From positions 1 to 37,303 of the forward strand of contig JALORC010000069.1 in NCBI GenBank assembly GCA_025459175.1: a stretch of 37,303 bases of DNA, in the 5' to 3' direction. Position 1 is the first letter of the stretch, and each line of letters begins with the position of its first letter. Source of the DNA: Planctomycetota bacterium (GTDB lineage Bacteria; Planctomycetota; UBA1135; UBA2386). The notes under the pieces were generated by a model. It did not search any database and was not told the origin of the DNA. It saw nothing but the letters and a program-made list of their open reading frames with translations. The translations under genes were made by a program, and so were the position numbers. Below are positions 1 through 7,486 of this stretch, in pieces.

Positions 1-20
1 GCCCCGAGCCCATACCGCCG

Positions 21-932
21 TCAGCTGCCGGCGGCGCGCACGCGGCCGTGCGGGTGGGCCTGGTCGTAGACGTCCCGCAGCCGACCGATCGACACGTGGG
101 TGTTGATCTCGGTGGTCACCAGCCGGGCATGCCCGAGCAGTTCCTGCACCGTGCGCAGGTCGGCGCCGCGGTCGAGCAGATGGGTCGCGAACGAGTGCCG
201 CAGTCCGTGCGGCGTCAGCGGCGCCTGCAGCCCGGCGGCGCGGGCGCGATCGACGACGGTCTGGAACACCCAGCGCGAACTCAGCGCGCGGCCGTAGCGG
301 TTGAGCCACAGCGCCCCCGGGTCGGTGCGATGCGCCTGCTGCAGCAGCGTGCGCCGGTGCGGCAGCCAGGCCGCGATCGCCGCGCGGGCCGGTCCCCCGA
401 GCAGCGACAGCCGCTGCTTCCTGCCCTTGCCCATCACCCGGGCGAGGCCGGCCTCGAGGTCGAGGTCGGTGAGCTGCATGCCGGCACACTCGCTGACGCG
501 GCAGCCGGTCGAGTAGAGCACCTCGAGGATCGCCCGATCGCGTTGCCCCTGCGGCCCGTCGTCGAACGGTTGCTGCAGCAGCAGGTCGACCTCGGCGGTG
601 GTCAGGAACCGCGGCACGCGCTGCTGGGCCTTCGGTCCCTTCAACAGCTTGGCCGGGTTCTTCGCGATCGCGGAGCCGCGATGCAGCCAGTCGAACAGGC
701 CGCGCAGGCTGGCGAGCTTGCGCTGCACGGAGGTCGCGGCGAGGCCCTGCTGCTCGAGCTCGACCAGATAGCGGCGCAGTTCGGCGCGGGTCGTCTCGCC
801 GAGCGCGCGGCCGGCGGCGCCGAGCCAGGCCACGAACGCGCGCAGGTCGCTGCCGTAGGCGCGCAGCGTCGCCGCGCTCTTGCGGCGTTCGCTGCGCAGC
901 CAGTGCAGGTAGTCCTCGACCGGATCGTTCAC
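21..932 (-). CDS. XerC/XerD-like tyrosine recombinase lacking the catalytic Tyr
   Basis: This 303-residue protein has the architecture of the XerC/XerD family, which resolves chromosome dimers at dif sites. An N-terminal SAM-like DNA-binding domain (about residues 5-95) is followed by a C-terminal catalytic domain. Visible catalytic residues are Arg145 (GCRVSE), Lys169 (GKGRK), His242 and Arg245 (HGLRH) and His268 (LGHA). The nucleophile is missing: where family members read TQIYTHV, this protein reads TEINTHV, so the expected Tyr is Asn277 (codon at 102-104). The downstream segment RLRDVYDQAHP is normal for XerC. The start chosen is the GTG at 932, which fits the family N-terminus and leaves room for the divergent neighbour. 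A GTG at 959 would add nine residues. As read it should not cleave DNA. It could be a structural partner, a pseudoenzyme, or a sequence error. Confidence 0.88.
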   Translation of the reverse strand: MNDPVEDYLHWLRSERRKSAATLRAYGSDLRAFVAWLGAAGRALGETTRAELRRYLVELEQQGLAATSVQRKLASLRGLFDWLHRGSAIAKNPAKLLKGPKAQQRVPRFLTTAEVDLLLQQPFDDGPQGQRDRAILEVLYSTGCRVSECAGMQLTDLDLEAGLARVMGKGRKQRLSLLGGPARAAIAAWLPHRRTLLQQAHRTDPGALWLNRYGRALSSRWVFQTVVDRARAAGLQAPLTPHGLRHSFATHLLDRGADLRTVQELLGHARLVTTEINTHVSIGRLRDVYDQAHPHGRVRAAGS

Positions 933-976
933 GTTGTGGCCCGCTGGCAAGGGTGGCACACTCCGGGCCGCGTTTC

Positions 977-1903
977 ATGCCTTACCTCGGCGAGATCTGT
1001 GCCCTGCTGACGGCGCTCTGTTGGACCGGCAGCAGCACCTTGTTCGCGGTGGCGAGTCGGGCGGTCGGGCCGCTGCCCGCCAACCAGTTCCGGCTCTACG
1101 CGGCGATCCCGGTGCTGCTGGTGCTGGGGCGGGTCGTCACCGGGATGTGGTGGCCATCGCACGCCAGCGACGAACGGATCGCGTTGCTGGCGGCGTCGTC
1201 GCTGGTCGGGCTGGTGCTCGGCGACATCGGCTTGTTCTATGCGCTGGCGACGATCGGGCCGCGCCTGAGCTCGGTGGTGATGGCCGGCTGGCCCGGGGTC
1301 ACCGTCGCGATCGAGGCCGCGTGTGGCCGGCCGCCGTCGTGGCCACAGCTGGCCGGCATCGCCATCACGATGCTGGGCGTCGGCATGGTGCTGCTGCGCA
1401 ACCGCGAAGGGTCGCTGTGGAACCCCGGGCTCACGCCTCGGCAGTGGTGGCTCGGGCTCGCGGGGGCCGCGGCCGGCGCCATCGGCCAGGCCGGTGGCTT
1501 CGTGCTGGCCGGCGTGGCGATGGAACCGGGCGCCGACTTGCCGGGCGGGCTCGACCCACTGCAGGCGACCGTGGTGCGCATGGTCACGGGCGTGGTGGGG
1601 CTGCAACTGGTCGCGATCGTGCAGCGGCAACCGTTCGCGATGAAGGTCGTGTTCGGCCACCCGCTGGCGCGCAAGGCGGCGATGGTCGGCGCCTTGTTCG
1701 GGCCGGTCGCCGGCGTCTGGCTGTCGATGGTGTCGCGCCGCCATTCGGAGCATGCCGGCATGGCGGCTGCACTGATGGCGACGACGCCGATCTTCATGAT
1801 GCCGGTCGCGGCGTGGCTCTATGGGGCTCGCATCGGCTGGCTCGGCCTGATCGGCTCGCTGGTCGCTGCCGGCGGTGCCGCGGTCTGTTGGCCCACCCGC
1901 TGA
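977..1903 (+). CDS. EamA/DMT-family membrane transporter
   Basis: This 308-residue, highly hydrophobic protein shows about ten predicted transmembrane segments arranged as two five-helix halves, typical of EamA (drug/metabolite transporter) permeases. N-terminal helix residues GEICALLTALCWTGSSTLFA and the later ITMLGVGMVLL segment are family-like. The substrate cannot be told from sequence. The start is placed at the ATG at 977. A GTG at 953 in the same frame would add eight polar residues and overlap the divergent recombinase start region. The gene is divergent from the recombinase and convergent with the HtpX-like protease, with a 17-bp gap. A short hairpin (GCCTG-CGTT-CAGGC, about 1913-1926) spans the junction. 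Confidence 0.82.
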   Translation: MPYLGEICALLTALCWTGSSTLFAVASRAVGPLPANQFRLYAAIPVLLVLGRVVTGMWWPSHASDERIALLAASSLVGLVLGDIGLFYALATIGPRLSSVVMAGWPGVTVAIEAACGRPPSWPQLAGIAITMLGVGMVLLRNREGSLWNPGLTPRQWWLGLAGAAAGAIGQAGGFVLAGVAMEPGADLPGGLDPLQATVVRMVTGVVGLQLVAIVQRQPFAMKVVFGHPLARKAAMVGALFGPVAGVWLSMVSRRHSEHAGMAAALMATTPIFMMPVAAWLYGARIGWLGLIGSLVAAGGAAVCWPTR

Positions 1904-1920
1904 CTGCGAGCGGCCTGCGT

Positions 1921-2793
1921 TCAGGCGGCGTAGCGGTAGCCGAGCTGCCGCAGCGCCTCGACCCGGGCCTCGATCGGCGGGTGGGTCGAGAACAGCTTGG
2001 ACAGACCACCGCCGAGCAGCGGGTTGACGATCGACAGGCTGGCGGTCGCCGGGGCCGGCGCCGGCGCACCGCCGGCGACCATGCGTTCGCCGTAGCTCTG
2101 CAGCTTGAGCAGGGCACTCGCGAGCGCTTCGGGGTCACCGGTCAACTCGGCGGCATACTCGTCGGCGAGGAACTCGCGCGACCGGCTGATGCCCATCTGC
2201 AGCATCACCGCCGCGATCGGCGCCAGGAACGCGAGCAGCAGGCCGCCGCCGCTGCCCTGACCGTCGCCGTCCTCGTCGGACTGCGGCGCGTGGCCGAGCA
2301 AGGCGCCCCATTGCAGCGACTGGCCGATGTAGCTGATCGCGGCCGCGCCGGCGGCGGCGATCGTCGCCACCAGCGTGTCGCGGTTGCGCACGTGCGCGAG
2401 TTCGTGCGCCAGCACACCGCGCAATTCGCGGGCGTCGCACAGCCGCAGCAGGCCTTCGGTGACGGCGACGACGGCGCGGCTCGGGTTGCGGCCGGTCGCG
2501 AACGCGTTCGGCACCGGCTCGGCGACGATCGCGACCTTCGGCATCGGCAGACCGGCGCGCTGGGCGAGCTCGCGCACCATGCCGTGCAGGGCCGGCGCCT
2601 CGGTCTCGTCGATGACGCGGGCGCCGCTCATGCGCAGCACGATCGAGTCCGAGAACAGGTACCCGAACAGGTTCATCGCCAGCGCGAGCACGAGGAAGAT
2701 GGGGAGGGCCTTGCCGCCGATGGCGCCGCCGATGGCGACCAGCAGCGCCGACAAGGCACCGAGCAGCAGCAGGGTCTTCAGTTGGTTGTTCAT
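1921..2793 (-). CDS. htpX: HtpX-like M48 membrane zinc metalloprotease
   Basis: The 290-residue product is a membrane-embedded M48 peptidase of the HtpX type, a family that degrades misfolded inner-membrane proteins in heat or envelope stress. Two N-terminal transmembrane helices (about residues 6-26 and 30-50) precede the zinc motif HELAH at 130-134. The third zinc ligand is Glu207 in SREFLADEYA. Another hydrophobic pair lies around 140-160 and 184-200, and the length matches the family. An acidic, glycine-rich loop (about 171-184) interrupts the membrane region. The C-terminal STHPPIEARVEALRQL block is characteristic. The gene appears monocistronic, with 70 bp separating it from the HPF gene upstream. 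The same-strand order does not reveal a regulator. Confidence 0.93.
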   Translation of the reverse strand: MNNQLKTLLLLGALSALLVAIGGAIGGKALPIFLVLALAMNLFGYLFSDSIVLRMSGARVIDETEAPALHGMVRELAQRAGLPMPKVAIVAEPVPNAFATGRNPSRAVVAVTEGLLRLCDARELRGVLAHELAHVRNRDTLVATIAAAGAAAISYIGQSLQWGALLGHAPQSDEDGDGQGSGGGLLLAFLAPIAAVMLQMGISRSREFLADEYAAELTGDPEALASALLKLQSYGERMVAGGAPAPAPATASLSIVNPLLGGGLSKLFSTHPPIEARVEALRQLGYRYAA

Positions 2794-2864
2794 GGGTGAC
2801 CGGCCGCCGGGGGCGGCGCGAGGTGATGGTTAGGACACCACGGCACGAGGTTCGAGGGCGGCGC

Positions 2865-3182
2865 TCAGCGGCGGCGCCGCTGGCGCAGCCGCGCGAGCCG
2901 TTCGCGGATCATGCGGGCGGCCCGCCCGCCGAGCCGGCGCAGCGCGGCCTCGGGGGAACTGTCGGTGTCGTGCAGGTGCAGCTCGATGCCGGCGTCGGCG
3001 CGCACCGCGAGCGAGCAGTGCTGGTCGAGCCCGCCCTTCGGCCCGTTCTCGTCGCGGATCCGCACCATGACGTCGCGGATGCGGTCGTCGAAGCGGTCGA
3101 GCGCCTGGGCCAGGGCGGTGCGCGCGTAGAGCGCCAGACGTTCGGAAGGGGAACGGTCCTGGAAGCTGACGACGATGTTCAT
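2865..3182 (-). CDS. HPF/RaiA (S30AE) family ribosome-associated protein, short form
   Basis: A 105-residue protein starting MNIVVSFQDRSPSERL and containing DENGPKGGLDQHCSLAVR. The latter matches the conserved strand-loop of ribosome hibernation and modulation factors (S30AE family), which bind the 30S subunit and store ribosomes in stationary phase. It lacks the C-terminal dimerisation domain of long HPF, so it is RaiA- or short-HPF-like. The tail (residues 85-105) is very arginine-rich, suiting rRNA contact. The ATG at 3182 was chosen because the upstream in-frame extension is not family-like and an AGGAG lies about 12 nt upstream. It is divergent from the NhaR-like regulator, with a 101-bp shared region. 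Confidence in the family is good; the precise orthologue name is uncertain. Confidence 0.8.
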   Translation of the reverse strand: MNIVVSFQDRSPSERLALYARTALAQALDRFDDRIRDVMVRIRDENGPKGGLDQHCSLAVRADAGIELHLHDTDSSPEAALRRLGGRAARMIRERLARLRQRRRR

Positions 3183-3259
3183 GTCCGTTGGTTGCTCCTG
3201 AGTGGGAACAGCACCAAGATCGAACGAGTCGAGCATTTGCTCCAATGGATTCCTGGTAG

Positions 3260-3278
3260 CAGAAGATTCGATATTCTG
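3260..3278. promoter_or_regulatory. Candidate LysR-type operator dyad in the hpf/regulator gap
   Basis: In the only A/T-rich patch of the divergent intergenic region there is an imperfect 19-bp dyad: CAGAA and TTCTG arms around GATTCGATA. It lies six bases before the ATG of the LysR-type regulator. LysR regulators commonly autoregulate through T-N11-A type dyads next to their own start. A TATTCT at 3272-3277 could act as a -10 element but would give an almost leaderless transcript. Both readings are inference. Confidence 0.3.
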
Positions 3279-3283
3279 GATGT

Positions 3284-4216
3284 ATGGACGACGTCGCGCC
3301 CGCCCTGCAGTGGCTGAACTACCACCACCTCCGCTACTTCTTCGTGACCGCGCGCGAGGGCAGCATCGCCGCCGCCAGCCGGATGCTGCACACCAGCCAA
3401 CCGGCGATCAGCACCCAGCTGCGGCAGCTCGAGCGCACGCTCGGCGAGCGGCTGTTCCGGCGCCAGGGGCGCGGCCTCGCGCTCACCGACATCGGCCGGC
3501 TGGTGTTCGAACATGCCGAGCAGATCTTCCGGTTGGGGCAGGAGCTGCTGGACGCCGTGCACGACCGGCCCACCGGGCGGCCGCTGCGCATGCAGGTGGG
3601 GCTCGTCGACGCGGTGCCGAAGGACCTGGCGGCGCGGTTGCTGCAGCCGCTGCTGGCCGACCCGGACCGGGTGCAGCTGGTCGTGCACGAGGATCGACCG
3701 GACCGGCTGCTGGCGGAACTGGCGCTGTTCCAGCTCGACCTGGTGATCGCCGACGGCGACCTCGCCGCCGGCAGCAAGGTCAAGGCGTTCCACCATCCGC
3801 TCGGCGAGTCGGCGATCGGGGTGTTCGCGGCGCCGGCCCGCGGGCGGGCGCTGCAGCGCGACTTCCCGGCCTCGCTGCAGGGCCAGCCGTTCGTGCTGCC
3901 GCTCGAGACCAGTGAAGTGCGGCGTCAGTTCTCGGCGTGGCTGCGCACGGCGGGGCTGCGCGTCGAGGTGATCGCCGAGGTCGAGGACGACGCGCTGGCG
4001 CGGCCGTTGGTGGCGGCGGGGCACGGCCTGTTGCTGGCGCCGGTGGTGTTGGCGGCGGACCTGCAGCGCACCCGTGGCCTGCGGCTGCTCGGTGAGCTGC
4101 CGGAGGTCCGGGCCCGCTATGTCGCGATCACCGTCGAGCGCCGGGTGCGGCACCCGGCGGTGATGCGGTTGTTGACGACGGCGAGGGCCCAGCTGTTCGG
4201 CGCCGACGGCAAGTGA
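3284..4216 (+). CDS. LysR-family transcriptional regulator, NhaR-like
   Basis: This 310-residue protein has an N-terminal winged-helix DNA-binding domain. LNYHHLRYFFVTAREGSIAA begins at about residue 10, the recognition helix is around TSQPAISTQLRQLERTLG, and FRRQGRGLALTDIG follows. A periplasmic-binding-like effector domain comes next. The opening LNYHHLRYF and the block GLVDAVPKDLAARLL, then QLDLVIADG, closely resemble NhaR, the LysR-type activator of Na+/H+ antiporter genes in E. coli. No antiporter gene is in this window, so the ligand and target are unknown. It is divergent from the HPF gene and convergent with the aminotransferase (27-bp gap). Divergent placement makes autoregulation and control of hpf the simplest hypotheses. 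The ATG at 3284 gives a normal family N-terminus. Confidence 0.88.
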   Translation: MDDVAPALQWLNYHHLRYFFVTAREGSIAAASRMLHTSQPAISTQLRQLERTLGERLFRRQGRGLALTDIGRLVFEHAEQIFRLGQELLDAVHDRPTGRPLRMQVGLVDAVPKDLAARLLQPLLADPDRVQLVVHEDRPDRLLAELALFQLDLVIADGDLAAGSKVKAFHHPLGESAIGVFAAPARGRALQRDFPASLQGQPFVLPLETSEVRRQFSAWLRTAGLRVEVIAEVEDDALARPLVAAGHGLLLAPVVLAADLQRTRGLRLLGELPEVRARYVAITVERRVRHPAVMRLLTTARAQLFGADGK

Positions 4217-4243
4217 CCCGCCCTGCCCGGCAGTGCGGCCACG

Positions 4244-5308
4244 TCACATCGCCGCGAGCAGCGCCTGCAGTCGGGTCGCGGTGTGGTCGCCCATGTGCCC
4301 GATCCGGAACGCACGATCGCGCAGTTCGCCGTAGCCGCGGTCGAACTGGAAGCCGGCCGCCAGCGCGCGTTTCCACATGGCGGCCACATCCGCCGAGCGG
4401 GCATCGATGCAGCTCACGGTCGGCGAGCGTGCCGCCGCATCGGCGACGAACGGGACGAAGCCGCGGGTCGCGGCCCAGGCCAGCGTGGTGTCGCGGAGCT
4501 GCCGGTGCCGCGCCCAACGTGCCTCGAGGCCCTCGGCCTCGACCCGCCGCAGCTGTTCCTGCAGCGCGAACACCAGCGGGATGCACGGCGTCGCGATCGT
4601 CTTGCCGTCGTTGGTCTCGTGCAGCGCGCGCGGCAGGTCGAGCAGGAAGCCGCGTTCGGGGATCGACGTGGCCCGCTGGCGGGCGCGTTCGCTGAGTGCG
4701 TAGAGACACAGGCCGGGCGGCAGGGCGAGGCACTTCTGGGTGCCGGCGAACACGAAGTCGAGGCCCCACGCATCGAAGCGGAGTTCGGCCCCGGCGACGC
4801 TGGTGACGACGTCGACCAGCACCAGCGCGTCGGGCGCGTGACGATGTACGACGGCCGCGAGCTCGTGCAGCGGCTCGATGACGCCGGTGGCGGTCTCGTT
4901 GTGGGTGATGCAGACCGCGTCGGGCACCGGGCCGTGCTGCAGGCGGCGCGCGAGCACCGCCGGATCGTGGGCGTGACCGAGCGGCACCACCAGCGCTTCG
5001 GTGGAGCGGCCGCAGCTGTCGGCGATCTTCTGCCAGCGCTCGCCGAACGCGCCGCCGACCAGGTGCAGCGACAGGCCTTGCCGGCGCACCAGGTTGCGGA
5101 TGCCGGCTTCCATCAGCGCGGTCGCGGCGCAGGTCTCGAACGCGGCCGGCTGACCGGTCATCAGCAGGCGCGCCAGCCGCTGGCAGACATCCTGGACCAC
5201 GGCCACGAAGCTGGCCTCGCGGTGACCGATCAGCGGGCGCGCCAGGATCGCGCGCAGGTCGGCCTCGACCTCGGTCGGGCCCGGGATGAACAGCACGGGG
5301 ACGCCCAT
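4244..5308 (-). CDS. Class V PLP-dependent aminotransferase (AGT/SPT/PSAT-like)
   Basis: A 354-residue fold-type I aminotransferase of class V. It starts with the family signature FIPGPTEV and carries GHRE at 28-31. Asp166 (VDVVTS) should contact the PLP ring nitrogen. The Schiff-base lysine is Lys192 in AGTQKCLALPPG, a motif typical of alanine-glyoxylate and serine-pyruvate aminotransferases. ETNDGKTIATP and the C-terminal FRIGHMGDH are also family hallmarks. It lies 10 bp after a SerB-like phosphatase in the same operon, which suggests serine metabolism, perhaps as an alternative phosphoserine aminotransferase, but the substrate is not provable from sequence. The ATG at 5308 is the natural start; there is no strong Shine-Dalgarno, consistent with coupling to the gene before it. 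Confidence 0.87.
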   Translation of the reverse strand: MGVPVLFIPGPTEVEADLRAILARPLIGHREASFVAVVQDVCQRLARLLMTGQPAAFETCAATALMEAGIRNLVRRQGLSLHLVGGAFGERWQKIADSCGRSTEALVVPLGHAHDPAVLARRLQHGPVPDAVCITHNETATGVIEPLHELAAVVHRHAPDALVLVDVVTSVAGAELRFDAWGLDFVFAGTQKCLALPPGLCLYALSERARQRATSIPERGFLLDLPRALHETNDGKTIATPCIPLVFALQEQLRRVEAEGLEARWARHRQLRDTTLAWAATRGFVPFVADAAARSPTVSCIDARSADVAAMWKRALAAGFQFDRGYGELRDRAFRIGHMGDHTATRLQALLAAM

Positions 5309-5318
5309 GCCGTGAGCA

Positions 5319-6041
5319 TCATGCTTTCGCCGGCGAAAGCAACGCCGCGAACTCGGGCACGGCGGCGAGCCGGATGCGTTCGGCCGCCGTCAACACGTGC
5401 GGCAGCACCCCGGCGAGGCTCTTCGTGGTCACGAACGCGTGCGCCAGCGCCTGCACCTTCGGCCGCACGACGACCCCGCCGAAGCCGATGAAGCGAGCGA
5501 CGTGGTCGCGGGTCTCGGCGTCGGTGATGCCGTCGCCGACGAACGCCAGCGGGTGCATCGACGCCGGCAGCGCGCGCACGACGTCGATCTTGCCGCCGTT
5601 GCGCCACAGCGGCGAGCGGCGATCGAAGTCCAGGTAGCTGCCGTCGGCGGCGAAGTGGATCGGCACCGCGTGCACCAGGTCCTCGGCGATGCCGAGGTGA
5701 CGCGCCACCTGCTGCACCGGCGGCAGCAGCCCGCCGCTGATGATGCCCACCTGCTTGCCGAGGTGCCGCAGCGCCGCGACCACGGCCGCGGCGTCGGGCA
5801 CCAGCCGCTGCACGTAGAGCTCGCCGATGCGGTCGAGCTGCTCGCGAAGCGGCGCCAGCAGGCGCAGCCGGGTCTCGTAGACCTCGGCCAGCGGCAGCGT
5901 GCCGTTCATGGCCTGCTCGGTCAGCGCGGCGATGTCGGTGCGCAGCGCGGCCGGGGCCCACTGCAGCAGTTCGTCGACGCCTTCGATCGCGGCCAGCGTC
6001 GAGTCGCAGTCGAACCAGACGCTCGCGAGCGGGGTGTGCAC
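5319..6041 (-). CDS. SerB-like HAD phosphatase (phosphoserine phosphatase family)
   Basis: This 240-residue HAD-superfamily protein has motif I FDCDST (Asp11 nucleophile, Asp13 general acid), GVDEL just after it as in SerB, motif II IISGG, and motif III FVGDGITDAE. The cap insert after motif I is short and helical, as in phosphoserine phosphatases. It probably hydrolyses O-phosphoserine, the last step of serine synthesis; another small phosphomonoester is possible. The GTG at 6041 was chosen because it lies 5 bp after the stop of the sugar transferase and gives the normal family N-terminus. The frame stays open far upstream opposite a different gene, and that extension is not protein-like. 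A perfect 18-bp palindrome (5323-5340) sits in the last codons. Confidence 0.85.
   Translation of the reverse strand: MHTPLASVWFDCDSTLAAIEGVDELLQWAPAALRTDIAALTEQAMNGTLPLAEVYETRLRLLAPLREQLDRIGELYVQRLVPDAAAVVAALRHLGKQVGIISGGLLPPVQQVARHLGIAEDLVHAVPIHFAADGSYLDFDRRSPLWRNGGKIDVVRALPASMHPLAFVGDGITDAETRDHVARFIGFGGVVVRPKVQALAHAFVTTKSLAGVLPHVLTAAERIRLAAVPEFAALLSPAKA
5323..5340. repeat. Perfect 18-bp palindrome at the 3' end of the SerB-like gene
   Basis: GCTTTCGCCGGCGAAAGC is self-complementary over all 18 bases. It encodes the last residues of the SerB-like protein and lies just upstream of the aminotransferase start. It could form a small mRNA hairpin near that ribosome binding region or be a protein site. 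A chance origin in GC-rich DNA cannot be excluded. Confidence 0.4.
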
Positions 6042-6046
6042 CGCGG

Positions 6047-7486
6047 TCAGCGCGCGCCCTTGCCGCGCAGGATCACCGACACCGTGCGGAGCATGATGTT
6101 CAGGTCGAACAGCAGGCTCATGTTCTTGATGTAGTACAGGTCGAAGCGCAGCTTCTCCTGTGCGTCGTCGATCGAGGCTCCGTACGGATGGCGCACCTGC
6201 GCCCAGCCGGTGAGGCCCGGCTTGACCGTGTGGCGCAGCGGGTAGAACGGGATCTCCTGCTGCAGCTGGGCGACGAAGTGCGGCCGCTCCGGCCGCGGGC
6301 CGACGAACGACATGTCGCCGCGCAGGATGTTCAGGAACTGCGGGATCTCGTCGAGCCGCGACAGGCGCAGGATGCGGCCGATCGAAGTCACCCGGCTGTC
6401 GTTCTTCTGCGCCCACACCGGTCCCGAGTGCTTCTCGGCGTCCGCGCGCATGGTGCGGAACTTGATCAGGTGGAACGGCTTGCCGTCCTGGCCGGTGCGT
6501 TCCTGGCGGAAGAACACCGGCCCCTTGCTGGTGAACTTGACGAGCGCGGCGGTGATCAGGCAGATCGGCGATGCGAGCAGCAGGCCGACCGAGGCGGCGA
6601 AGATGTCGAGCAGCCGCTTCATCACCATCGTCAGCGGGTCCTTGGCGAAGCCGCGGCCGTAGATCAGGTAGCTCGGCCGCATGCTCTCGACGGCGAGCTT
6701 GCCGGTCAGGCGCTCGTACATCGCCTCGCGCTCCTCGATCTGCACGCCGTCCATCCGGCACTCGAGCAGGCGGTCGACCGGGACCTTGCCGCGGCGTTCG
6801 CGCAGCGCGACGACGACGCGGCTGATGCCCTCGTCGCGGCACAGCTGGCGCAGGTTGTCCAGGTTGCCGAGCACCGGTGGCGACTTCGGATCGACGGGCA
6901 GCGGCGCCTGGTTGGGTTCGTCGATGCGGCCGAGCAGCTCGAAGCCGGCCATCGGGCTGTCGACGATCATGCGCGCCAGCTGGTCGGCCTCGGCCGAGCT
7001 GCCGACCACGACCACCCGTTCGCCGAACCGCCACTTGTAGAAGAACCAGTGGAACGCGGTGCGGAACAGGAACACGCCGCCGAACGCGACGACCACCAGC
7101 ACGATCAGCTTCCAGGTCGCGTGGTTGAGGGCCGACAAGCCGGGCAGGAAGAACAGCGGCCCGGCGACCAACGACAGGAACCCGAGCATCACCAGCGCAT
7201 AGCCGGCGGCGTGCACGAGGCGGTTGGCCAGCTCGGCGCGGTTCTGCGCGGTGCGCCAGTCGTAGAGGTCGTTGTAGCTCAGCGACGCCTGGCAGATGAC
7301 CGCGATCGTGAAGCTGGTCAGCAGCCCGCGCAGCAGCTCCGGCGACCAGGTGAACAGGTCGACGGGGCGGGCGTTGAGCGGCGGCAGGCTGGTCCCGAGC
7401 AGCAGCACGGCCATGAACAGGACCGTCTCGCACAGCATCAGCAGCAGCTTGCGCCGCGGGATGATCTCTTCAGCGAGGGTCGGCAT
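6047..7486 (-). other. Alternative internal start giving the stand-alone sugar transferase (479 aa)
   Basis: Met168 of the fused frame (ATG at 7484-7486) is followed by PTLAEEIIPRRKLLLMLCE, which resembles the N-terminus of ordinary stand-alone members of this sugar transferase family. If translation begins here, the product is a normal-length 479-residue enzyme. No clear Shine-Dalgarno precedes it, so neither start is proven. The stop is 5 bp before the SerB-like GTG, suggesting translational coupling. Confidence 0.5.

Noticed and set aside
934..2799. 621-codon plus-strand open frame spanning EamA and htpX
   Set aside because: Runs across two well-supported genes in the wrong frame, with Arg/Gly/Ala-rich noise sequence.
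5319..7433. 704-residue SerB fusion extending upstream through the sugar transferase
   Set aside because: The frame is open but the N-terminal 460 residues are an out-of-frame shadow of the sugar transferase. A GTG right after that gene's stop gives a normal SerB-like start.
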